64,000 bases of DNA, from contig QXCR01000052.1 in the NCBI GenBank assembly GCA_004380135.1, positions 62,001-126,000 of the forward strand, in the 5' to 3' direction. The translations under genes were made by a program, and so were the position numbers. Source of the DNA: Stemphylium vesicarium (Eukaryota > Ascomycota > Dothideomycetes > Pleosporales > Pleosporaceae). Each line of letters starts with the position of its first letter. Position 1 is the first letter of the stretch. Of the stretch, positions 20,801 through 30,183 are shown piece after piece. The notes under the pieces are model-generated. The model did not search any database, had not been told where the DNA came from, and worked only from the letters and a program-made list of their open reading frames with translations.

Positions 20801-22610
20801 ATGTATTCAGCAATAAGAACTCTCGGTTTCGCTGCCATCAGTACCTTTTTTTGGGATGCAGTCATAGCCCAGACTCCAGCTCCGCTTCCGATTGTTGACT
20901 TGGGTTATGAACTTCATCGCGCAGCTGAATATAATGTAAGTAACACTCTATGGCAACGTCACAGATAGCTCAAGACTAATTTTGTCAGGAAACTGCGCAG
21001 TACTATAAGTTTTCGAACATCCGCTATGCTGCTCCCCCTCTCGGCGACCTAAGGTTTCGAGCACCTGCACCTCCAATCGTCAATCAATCCTTTATTCAGG
21101 ACGGCCTACAGTCCCGTATTTGCCCTCAGACGCATGCCCCCTGGTTGTCCGCGGTTGGGTGGATTTCTAACTACGTCCTCTCCGGCACCCTGCCAAACGT
21201 CACCACCAATGCTGATATTGGGACGAACGGCTCTTCGCATACTCCACGTGACCCAGATCAGAGTGAAGACTGCCTTCTCCTTGATGTATTTGTACCACGT
21301 GGTATTTTCGAAAAGGCGGGACATGGGTATGGGGCATCAGTGCTTGTTTGGATTCATGGTATGTAAGCCGCAATACCTCATCACAAGATCTTCTGCTGAT
21401 ACCTGCTGTTGCCACAGGTGGCGGTTATGCCTCTGGGTCTAAGCACGCAGGATATGATCCAAGGAGCTTGCTTAAACGTAGTCAAACCAATGGATCGGAA
21501 GGCATCATATTTTTGGCCATGAACTATCGGTTAGGGGCATTAGGGTTCCTCGCCGGACCGAGTTTCCAGGAAACCGGGACCGCTAACGCAGGCTTTCATG
21601 ACCAACGTATGGCGCTTGAGTGGGTTCAAGAGCACATTCACCTTTTTGGCGGAGATAAAAACCGAGTGACCGTAATTGGGGAGTCTGCTGGTGGAGGCTC
21701 CATTATCCATCATATCACAGCTTATGGCGGTCGCTTCCCAGCGCCGTTTCAACAAGCCATTATTCAATCACCTGGTTGGATACCAACACTGTCGATGTAC
21801 GAGCAGGAAAATCGGTTTCAAGACTTCCTACGTTTTGCCAACGTGAGCAGTCTAGGACAGGCTCGAACTCTGTCTACGGATTCGATCATGGATGCAAACA
21901 ATAACCAAATTGCTGCCTCATCCTACGGTAATCTCGGATCTGGCCCATCTGTAGATGGGAATCTTGTACCACAGGATCCGAAATTATTGCTTCGAGATGG
22001 CAAGTTCGACAAGTCAGTTCGGGTGATGGTTGGTCACAATGCCGACGAAGGCCTGCTAGTTACTCCTCCGCTGAGAGAAAACGCCGAGTATGTCAACTTT
22101 ATCCGGGGCTACTTTCCTGGCATTCAGGATCCGGTTCTTGATCACATTACCAACGTCATCTACCCGCCTATTTTCAACGGTTCAATGCCGTATGTGGACC
22201 AGACTGGACGCGCGGCACTCACTGTAAGCGAAGGAACCTTCGTTGCCAATACCTTCGCCATGAACCGCGCTTACGGCAACAAAACGTTTGCCTACTTGTT
22301 CGACATTTTTCCTGCTTTGCACGTACAGGACGTGGAATACACTTTCTACAATCCTGATGTCTCCTGGCAGGGCTTTCCTGACTACTCTGTGTGGGGAGAC
22401 AACCAAACTGTTGCATACACGATGCAAGACTACTTTACCAGCTTTGCGACTCAGGGCATTCCCAAGAGCTCAATATCTGGCGTCCAGGCGTTCCCTATGT
22501 ACGGCGACAATTCAACAGTAATCGCATTCAGCAAACATGGAATAGGCAGGGCAAGTGATCCCGCTGCAAACGAGAGGTGTGCGTGGTGGCAATCGGTCTT
22601 ACTTGGCTAA
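20801..22610 (+). CDS. Secreted carboxylesterase type B (COesterase family)
   Basis: Three exons: 20801-20935, 20989-21358 and 21418-22610, with introns of 53 and 59 bp, encode 565 residues. The ATG at 20801 (MYSAIRTLGFAAISTFFWDA) gives a hydrophobic signal peptide, so the longer upstream frame from 20699 is not used. Family blocks are NIRYAAPPLGDLRF, EDCLLLDVFVP, oxyanion-hole VWIHGGGYASG (restored by the second splice), FLAMNYRLGALGFL, nucleophile Ser258 in GESAGG and Glu379 in GHNADEG; His542 (SKHGIG) is the candidate third triad member. Length and layout are normal. Several N-glycosylation sequons fit an extracellular or vacuolar enzyme. The substrate is unknown; such enzymes hydrolyse esters of xenobiotics, lipids or cell-wall compounds. 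The right flank is a transposon at 22878. Confidence 0.92.
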
Positions 22611-22896
22611 TCGTGCGTACGCATTACTGGGTCTATGTGTAGAGCTGCACACTACTTCCATGTTGTTGTACCTTAGAGGCTTAGATTGACTGGATTTTTG
22701 GTAGAGCGGAGTCTTGGAGTAATACCCGTGCTGAGAGCTTTTACGTAATCAAGCGCTGTCCTTCTAGTTCTGGTAGGGCCGCAGACTGGTGTTTTTATTT
22801 CCGTCGTGTGTATATCTCCTACGAAACAAACAGCGCCTACACGAAGCATGCGTCTTCATTTTTAGCTTTTTATAACCTAGTTTACAAGCGAGCGGG

Positions 22897-22916
22897 CCCC
22901 CCCCCCCCCCCCCCCC
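22897..22916 (+). repeat. Poly-C run of 20 inside the left transposon end
   Basis: An uninterrupted run of 20 C follows the GCGAGCGGG of the left TIR. The right end at the same place has CCACCCCACC, so the run probably grew by slippage from a C-rich stretch. Assembly length may be uncertain. Confidence 0.9.
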
Positions 22917-22989
22917 AAACTTTGCGCGCCTCTACAGGCGTATATCTCAACAACGCGATAATATAATATGTGAATATTTATAGAGTAAA

Positions 22990-24508
22990 TTAAGCAGTAT
23001 CTTTAGCTTCCTTTCCACATGTACGTGTGTTATGCCCAGTCTCTTTGCACCTGCTACAGCGCGTTGGAGCCCGGCAGCTAAGGCCTAATCGCTCTCCTTC
23101 TTGACGCTCTTCACGAGCAATCTGCTGGTCAGCCTCTTGCTGAGTGAGTATATCCTCTCCAGGTCCCTTTTTCAAGACTCCAAGCTTCTGGAGACGCTTT
23201 TTCTTACGCTGATTACGCGTTGACGCTACCTCGTTGGCTCTCTCAAGGCTGGCGATCTGATCGCGCATTAGCTCGGCTGAGAGCATCATCACCTCAGCCC
23301 CCTTCTTAAGCTGGTTAATCGCCTCAATAATCGAGGCAGGTGATGAGCTCTTGTGCCGTCGCACGCGATCACGTATTAATGTTGATTGAGCCTCAAGCTC
23401 ACGTACGTTGCTCGGCGTACGAGCCTCCCAGGGAGCCTCTGGCAGAGCAGCTGGAGTAGGCGCACGGAGCTGCACGTCTAGCTTTGATAGAACAGCATCT
23501 GGGCAGAGAGAAACAAGGCCTGCGCCGCGGAAAGCTGAGCAGATATTGGCTAGCGTGAAGGCTCGATCAAACGCTGCCTTGAAGGCTGGCAGGAACTCAA
23601 GCTTGGTGACGTGGTTGATGTGGTGGTGTCGCAGGCCAAGCGCTGTCGGAAACCTTGTTACTAATAAAGCCGCGCGATGACCTTTATATATGCTCAGCTA
23701 GGATGCTACATTCAATACAACATTCACTCTTCCTAGTTTTTCTGTCCACAATACCCGCACCCGACCGTGCGACAGGTGGCGAATCAGGCTCTCAACCTCA
23801 CGGCTGTACGCGCGCTTTAACGGCGAGAAGCAGCCAACATCAAGCGGCTGCAGCAGGTGGTATGAGTGGGGTGGCATGAAAAGCGTGTAGATATTGTTCT
23901 CCCTGCAGAGCTCTTGAAATTCAAGAGATTGGTGGCTCTCATGGCCGTCAAGGACGAGCAGGCGACGCGTACCGACGACACGAGTCTTCGTGTGAGCGTT
24001 AAAGTGCTTTAGCCACTCAACTCCTAGCTTGTTGTTTGTCCAGCCATTGTCGCTAACTGCGATCGCCCAGTCGCGTGGGATCTCTGCTTCCTCGTACCAG
24101 GCAGACAGGTGATACTGGCCAGCAAAGATGAGGAATGGTGGGACTGTCTGTACGCTTGACGAAGTTGCGCGGCCAGTGGACGCCAACTTGGTCTGCGCCG
24201 CATGCAGCCAGCAGTTTATTAGCCATATCCCGTACAACTGCGTACGTAGGCGCGAACCCTCGCTGATCTAGACCATGCATATAGCTAGTAGTCACCTCCT
24301 CTTCTCTCTGGATAAGCTTCCTTGAGTTCGGCTGGCAATCAGGTCGGGCAGGTACACCAGCGCGCCGGCGCTCGAGCGTTGTTCAAGAGACTTCGTACGC
24401 CCGCGCGGCGCCTCTATGAGGCTGGATTTGGCCTTGACTAATAGCTGAGATTGCTAGTTGTATATCAGCCTCGGAGGAAACGTTTTGGGCTTGATTTGGT
24501 GGAGCCAT
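22990..24508 (-). pseudogene. Fot1/pogo transposase, disrupted
   Basis: The frame starts MAPPNQAQNVSSEADIQLAI at 24508 and has the helix-turn-helix segment ISQGQIQPHRGAARAYEVS, followed by a TGA (about 24391-24393) where Arg (CGA) is expected. The CENP-B-like region runs to WPRNFVKRTDS. There the frame shifts by deletion (about 24150) straight to PPFLIFAGQYHLSAWYEE, removing roughly a hundred residues including the first catalytic Asp region. The second Asp (LLVLDGHESH) and third (LLQPLDVG) survive. After SLIRH a 148 bp insertion breaks the gene. The rest (INHVTKLEFLPAFKAAF to the zinc knuckle CSRCKETGHNTRTC and the stop at 22990) is intact. The TGA fits a CpG-to-TpG transition. Confidence 0.9.
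23627..23774 (-). mobile_element. Solo-LTR-like (or MITE-like) 148 bp insertion with 5 bp target duplication
   Basis: The insert starts TGTCGCA and ends TGCGACA (7 bp perfect inverted ends, TG...CA) and is flanked on both sides by GGTGG (23622-23626 and 23775-23779). Removing the insert and one GGTGG restores the transposase frame (RHHINHVTKLEF), which proves it is an insertion. TG..CA ends with a 5 bp duplication are typical of a solo LTR. A TATATAAAGG box lies inside on the reverse strand (about 23684-23693). A small TIR element is the alternative. Confidence 0.85.
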
Positions 24509-24569
24509 AGCTGATAAAAGTGCAAGAGGTGCGCAAAGTCGGTGGGGTGGCCCGCTCGCTTGCAAACTA

Positions 24570-24889
24570 CGTTACACACGTTGTAATGTTTTTATACCCT
24601 CTTTTGTTAGAGACTATTCCTTTGTACTAAAATAAGCGAGGAAGGAGCGCAGTGTTCGAAATATATGAAAAGCGCGTCCCCTAGTTCACTTGATGCTCAT
24701 TATCTCCATGGTACAAGTTTTAATTTCCCGCCCTAGACGGACGCAAAACACCATAGTGATGCCTAGCGCACCTTTGAGCACGTTTCAAACAAAGTCAGAG
24801 AAGAGGAAAATATAGGCTCTGGATCTGGCCGTTTTTACGGTGACAATGACACTACGGATTTCGCAAGGTAGAGAAAGAAGAAAGCAAAA
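24570..24889. other. Intergenic sequence right of the Fot1 element
   Basis: About 320 bp without a gene. It contains one TTTATACCC motif at 24591-24599 and a purine-rich run (about 24865-24895) of the type that recurs in the adjacent array. Confidence 0.4.
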
Positions 24890-26810
24890 GGTCGGTAGAA
24901 GCTTATATATTCATCAAGAGAATAGGTGATCTTCCACAGGTTCATGCACAAGGGTGATTGATGTCTCTGAAATCCTCAGGATCACCGCGTGTGCATACCA
25001 TGGATCTCCCAAGCCGCTGCGACCACGGACTTGGGCTAATTTCATTCCTAACTCCGGAGTTTTTTGTACGAAGGATTCCGTCCAGACAGAAGACATTAGA
25101 CGAGTGGACGAGAATTTTAGGGTATGGCTGCTGGTAGCCAGGAAAACAGAGAACACAAAAGACATTTATTTGTCATGCACTTCCCTTAAAGAGATAGAAA
25201 GATGAATGATGGGGGAAGTATAAAAAGACAGGATGGCTGGTGTTTATATACGCTCAGTAATCGAAAGCTTCCACACAGCTAAGCGGCTTGAAACATAGGT
25301 TAGTGAATTTTAGAGTATTGGCTACTAATAGCTAGGAACACATAACGCGAAAGAAATTGCTTCTTCTAGATTGAGATTCAGAAGAAGAAGAAGCGAGAGA
25401 AACATGAGAAGTTTCTCTCTGCCTTTTAGGGGAAGAAGGGGCGGGATGATGGTGGGAGTACAAGCGGAGGGGTAGGAGTGATTTGTATACCCCACCACTG
25501 TGACGCATAATCATATAGAGTCATCTATAGCCCTTTTACAAGAAAATCCTATTCGACATTATCAACCTCTGTTTAACAACTCGGAAAGGAGAAGGCGGAC
25601 ATATTCATTACCGGAGTGGTTTTGGACAGGTGCTTCCCTGCGCGGGAGGACGGAAGACAGAGACATGGCCGCTTGTCTCATGCAATTCAGGAAGGAAAAG
25701 AGGAATTTAACGGATGGAAGAACGCAGATGTTTGCACTTTCCGGTATAGTTTTAAACGGATTCTCTCCCATGCGAGAGAACGGAAAACGGAAAGACATTG
25801 CAGGCTTCGTCAAATATTTTAGAAAGTAAAGAAAGGTTTTAGTAGCAGAAATAATCAGAGGAGAAGGCAGGCGAGTTAGAATTTTATATACCCGTTCCCA
25901 CTAGCTCCGCGGGTCCATGGAATATCCGGTGACAGTTTTGACAAAGAAAAGTCGACATGCTATTGTTCTAATGGTGCTTCAATCATCGTCACCTTTACTG
26001 CTTTTGACGCTCTTTACGTACCGGCTGAAAAAAAGAAGGGATTTGTATACCACGTACTTCTCTAGTCCCGCGGGAACTTTTATCCCTATTCTGCCTTTTT
26101 TCACAGAAAAGTCGATATGCCGTTGTTCTGACGGTGTTTCCAATCTTCAGAAGCCGAGGAGACATGATAGCGCCTTCGTACTTTTTGATTTTCTCTGTAT
26201 AGCGGACGAGAGAGATAATTCATAAACCAGGCTTTCCTATAGTCCAGCGGACAAATGAAATTTCCTGTAAGAATCTTTGTACAGAGCAGTCCCCATAGTA
26301 ACTAAGATGAGTTGTTTTATCAGTCGCCGGGAGAGGAGAAGACATCGCCTCGGTACTTGCTAGTTTTAATCTTTTCCATAGTAGCGGAGGAAGAGAGCAG
26401 GGGAAACATGAAATCCCTCGCTGTATATTTTAGACAAAATCGAAGGATGGTGTTGGATAGAAAGAAAGACAAGATGGAGTTGAAGAAGAGGTTTTATACG
26501 CGACTCGCGAGTCCCGCGGTGGCATCCGATGTCACTTTGCTGGTTTAGGAGGGAGCTCGCCATGAGGCGGTCAGGGTGCATTTTAGACTCCAGAGAACGA
26601 GAAAACATGTCCGGGTACACCGACGTTTTGGAATATCGCCGCAGGAAGAAAGGAGAACAGAACATCGATGTTTTGTGTAACGGTTTCTTTTAGGAAAGCA
26701 CAGAAAGTAAGAGTGTAGAGAAGAGAAGAAGCAAGAAGCGGAAGGGTATTTATACCCCCAAGCCGTCTATCCTTGTCGCTAGCTCTAAGCCCCCAAGACG
26801 CAGCTATGAC
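24890..26810. repeat. Array of degenerate repeats with recurring TATA-like motifs
   Basis: At least seven places show a purine-rich tract of 20-40 bases followed by a TTTATAC or TTTGTATAC motif: 24902, 25242, 25482, 25882, 26042, 26492 and 26747. Three of them continue into a shared CCGCGG motif (25905, 26066, 26512 regions). Longer similarities exist: GAAAAGTCGACATGCTATTG (about 25947) against GAAAAGTCGATATGCCGTTG (about 26107), differing only by transitions. There is also a repeat of about 130 bp at 25611/25740. Read on the reverse strand each unit is a TATA box followed by a CT-rich tract, like a fungal core promoter. Short reverse-strand frames exist, but none is convincing. The spacing is irregular (about 160-450 bp). 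Confidence 0.6.
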
Positions 26811-27593
26811 TTATTTTTATTCTTACTTTAAGTTTCCACGAGCCGTCCCTCGTTGCCGGCTTTGTTATATTCCATGTCATACATTTCCCAAAGATAGAGA
26901 GGGGGAAGAGGCGACGACCACATACGCTGCATCCATATAGTTTTCGAACATCCCCCAAACCAGAGAAACCGCCAGACATGGATCTCTAGAGTCTGATATT
27001 TTCTCTCCAACCCCATGCCTGGTCATTGTGTTTGTTTCGGACAGACGCATATCGTATCGTAGTTGTTAAGTTTTAATAGGGATGTAGCACACCCAAGACA
27101 AAGTCCCCATGTTGAGCTGGGTATAGATTTTTAGGTGCAGGAGAGGCCACACATACAGCTGCCATCGATGGTTTTTGTGAGATCTGAAGAATATGCATTG
27201 TTTCTCGGTATCTTTTGAGCAATCAGATTGGAAGATGCAAAAAGAATGCAGAACATCCATAACCTCGGGAGTAACTTTTGATGAAAATGTAATAGGAAAG
27301 ATTTTGAGTGTAGAATAACATGAAAAGAACGTAGACTGGCGAGGCGAGATTTACATTTGCATCGGGCCCCAAACACACGTGATTGCGATGTCGAACCATC
27401 GCAGCCAGCTATCACAAGTTTTACATAACCATATCAAAAAAAAAACCCCGTTGTTTGTTGATGATGTATTGGTATCATTACGCATTATCCACTACTTCCA
27501 CCTCCACCACCATGCACTATCATACACTCTCTTCTTCTTCTAATTACACGGCTCATAAGCCTTCTCTGATTCATATTCTACACCTCCACACGC
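26811..27593. other. Intergenic region, 3' side of the Rds1-like gene
   Basis: No gene recognised. Frames at 26785-26979 (-), 27066-27260 (-) and 27131-27415 (-) are short and without known content. A CCACTTCCACCTCCACCACC stretch and CT runs at about 27492-27540 lie just downstream of the Rds1-like stop codon. Confidence 0.4.
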
Positions 27594-29102
27594 TTAACCG
27601 GCCTGGTAAAGACCGAGAGCGACAACATGAGGGTTGATCATGCTGAGGTTAAAGGGTGTAAGGTAGGGGTTGGAGTCGGTAAGGGCAACGAACATGGTGT
27701 CGTTGACGGCTGGGTCACCCTCATAGACCTCGGCGGCAGGCTGGTAGGTGAAACCAGTGTTCTCGCCGGTGATTTCAAGAGGCGTGTAAGTCAAATTGAG
27801 CTGAGAAACCCAAGCGACGAAAGCGGGTGCGCCAGCAACGGTGTCGGTAATGTATGAGTTGTTGGGACCGACAGCCTGGCCAGGGTTCTCCCAGGTGAGA
27901 TTGACGAGCTTGCCGGGGAAGGAGAGGGGCTGAGTGCGGTTGCGCGAGATGGCAGGGCCGCAAGAGTAGCCGGGGTGCTCGGTGCCATTGACGTTCACAC
28001 AGCTCTCATCAGCAGGGATGGTGGAGTCGGCAGGGTCAGCGACGCGGTTGCCGACGACCTCACCAGCCTTAGTGTCGTTGGGGGAGAAACGGTTGGGGTT
28101 GGGCTGGTTCTCAATGAAGAGAGCCGGGAAGTTCTGCCATGCGAGACGAGTGGTATTCTCCGGGCAAGAGCTGATGTAGGGGGCAAGGTAAGTCCAGGCC
28201 CAAGACTGAGGAATACCAGTCTCGAACCATACGGGCATAGCGGGGAGACCCATCATCTGGCGGAAGGAGATTTGCTGGCGAGCCTCGGTGGCAATGGATT
28301 GCGAGAGAAGATTGGCAACCTCGCGGGCGTCAAGGTGAGCAAGGAAACCCCAGACACCGGATTCACCCCAGCGGGTCAACTTCATGTTGAAGTCGATGAA
28401 CTCGCGGACAGTGCGGTATGGGTAGTTGTAGGTGCACTGGGGGGGAGCCGTCTCGCCAAGCATGTTGCTGAGAAGAGTGGCGTGGCCAGACTCCTGAACA
28501 GCCATGAAGGCAATGTAGGCGCGGTCCTCAGCAGTCAGACCAGCGTCGATGAAGTCCTGGTCGGAGAAGACAGCCAGACCGTTGTTGAACAAGTCAAGCT
28601 CGATCCACTCCTGGTAGAGACCAAGGGCGATGGACTCGTAGTCGAAGTCGCTGTTCACCATGTAGCGAGGCTCGGTGCCGTTGGTGCCGAGACCACCAGC
28701 AGGCATGTAGGGGATGGGCATTGGGTCCTGAGGCTTGCCATTGGTGTTGTAGTAGGTAGCCGTAGGGTTTGGTGGCAGAGGAGCAATGGCAGTGCCAAGG
28801 GTGGTAGGAGCCTTAGCAGCTCCAGTGGTAGTGGGAGTACCCATGTAAGGTCCATGGCTGGTGGGACCAGTTAGGTCGGAGCTCCTACGGGGAGGACCTG
28901 AGCCAGTGGTATGTATGGCAGGAACCTGGGAGGCAGGGCCAAAAGAAGTGGCAGGAGTCTCAGCTGGGGTGAAGGTAACTGAGAAGCTGGCGTCGGCGCC
29001 AGTGTAACCTGCAACGCCATCATAGCTGGCGTCCTGAGGCCTAGGGGCGGCGGCAGCGCATGCTGCGAACACCGAAGTGGTGAAAAGGCTCTTGGTCAAC
29101 AT
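27594..29102 (-). CDS. Rds1-like secreted stress protein with ferritin-like domain
   Basis: An intronless frame of 502 residues from an ATG at 29102. A signal peptide (MLTKSLFTTSVFAACAAAA) is followed by a Ser/Thr/Pro-rich linker to about residue 140. Then comes the ferritin-like helical domain: DFDYESIALGLYQEWIELDL, AEDRAYIAFMAVQESGHATL with the E/H pair expected in a di-iron fold, and EVANLLSQSIATEARQQISF. The C-terminal half is N-glycosylation-rich and family-typical. The S. pombe relative rds1 is induced by nutrient and CO2 stress. Extracellular or wall location is likely. The enzymatic role is unknown. Very even codon bias (C/G third positions) suggests high expression. Confidence 0.9.
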   Translation of the reverse strand: MLTKSLFTTSVFAACAAAAPRPQDASYDGVAGYTGADASFSVTFTPAETPATSFGPASQVPAIHTTGSGPPRRSSDLTGPTSHGPYMGTPTTTGAAKAPTTLGTAIAPLPPNPTATYYNTNGKPQDPMPIPYMPAGGLGTNGTEPRYMVNSDFDYESIALGLYQEWIELDLFNNGLAVFSDQDFIDAGLTAEDRAYIAFMAVQESGHATLLSNMLGETAPPQCTYNYPYRTVREFIDFNMKLTRWGESGVWGFLAHLDAREVANLLSQSIATEARQQISFRQMMGLPAMPVWFETGIPQSWAWTYLAPYISSCPENTTRLAWQNFPALFIENQPNPNRFSPNDTKAGEVVGNRVADPADSTIPADESCVNVNGTEHPGYSCGPAISRNRTQPLSFPGKLVNLTWENPGQAVGPNNSYITDTVAGAPAFVAWVSQLNLTYTPLEITGENTGFTYQPAAEVYEGDPAVNDTMFVALTDSNPYLTPFNLSMINPHVVALGLYQAG

Positions 29103-30183
29103 CTTGAAATGAATTGTCGGTTCGAGGTGTTGTGCAGGAGAAAGCAGAGAAGAGATACCAATCCATTATATACAAACACCGAGCAACAGTGACCGCATCG
29201 CGTACGCGCTATTTGCAAATAATTTCGAGTCGATGACACCAAGGTACGTCGCCCGAAAAGGCTTAGAACGCTATGACTTCATGACTTTATCGATGCGGAA
29301 GTGAAGACCACAAACATGGAGAAGTCGGCCACGACACGCGCTTTTCGGGATTGGCATCGGGAAGAGGTGGCGGACGAATCAAGTGCGTCAGTGGTGCAGA
29401 TTTCGCCCTCCATGCTTCCTGATGCCTGCAGAAACGTCCTGGGCGCTGCGGAAACGCGTGCTCGCAGGGGTTGAATGTCCAGTATTTGCCGCGTGCTAAA
29501 ACGTGACGACGTGATGACATGGTGGAGCAGTTTAGCTTTTGAGCCGCTAGCGTACCCGCCCCGCTATCGATCAGCAGCCACCACTGCAAACTGGGTTGCT
29601 TCCAAGGCTTCGGCGAGGTCGCCAGTGCTCATCGAGAGTAGCACAACGCTTAAGCATACACCCGATATACAGTCAATGCTGAGAAATTGGACCGAATCTC
29701 GACCACCCGTCTCCGCGGAGCCTATGTCTCGCGTGGTCGCCCCAACATTTGTTGAATCTTAACCTACATCATCGTCTGAACCTTGTCCATAATGAATCTG
29801 CAGGTACAGATGCAGATAAATCTCCGCTTGGCTTTCTACCGATACGGACATGACAGCGCGCTCCCCAGGTAAAAAACGTCTTGAGGGGCCTGAGGATCGA
29901 GACATGATGAACGCTTTGGCCAAGGAAAAACAATGTGCATCTGCAAGCAACATGGGCAAGTGAGATGAGATGGGATTCTCCGATGCAGCATGGGCTCGCG
30001 TCGCTTTCCAGTGACGTCAGATCTGCGCAGCATATGCCGAGATCTGACGAGCGGCGAACATCATGGTCACGGACGAAACGATTATTGGAGAGGTGTGTGA
30101 AAAAAAAATGCAGAGCGAAATCGCAACGATAACGCGCAAGCATAGATGCATTAGCTGAAGTGGTGTTATTCATCATGAGAGAA
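29103..30183. other. Intergenic region between the Rds1-like gene and TRM1
   Basis: The first part (29103-29300) should hold the Rds1-like promoter, which reads leftwards from 29102; a TATATAA-like string occurs at about 29166. The remainder has only chance frames (29475-29762 +, 29769-30371 - overlapping TRM1). Confidence 0.4.

Larger units (their letters stand above)
22878..24569 (-). mobile_element. Degenerate Fot1/pogo-type DNA transposon with TIRs and TA duplication
   Basis: The ends are inverted: GTTTACAAGCGAGCGGGCC from 22880 and its mirror image at 24549-24567 (GTTTGCAAGCGAGCGGGCC read outwards-in), 18 of 19 matching. Both are flanked by TA (22878-22879 and 24568-24569). The single mismatch is a C:G to T:A type change in a CpA context. 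The left end has a 20-base C run (22897-22916) next to the TIR. The interior holds a broken transposase on the reverse strand plus a nested 148 bp insertion, so the element of about 1.69 kb cannot move by itself. Confidence 0.92.

Noticed and set aside
8574..27593. A secondary-metabolite cluster
   Set aside because: No polyketide synthase, NRPS, terpene synthase or pathway-specific regulator is present, only hydrolases and one transporter.
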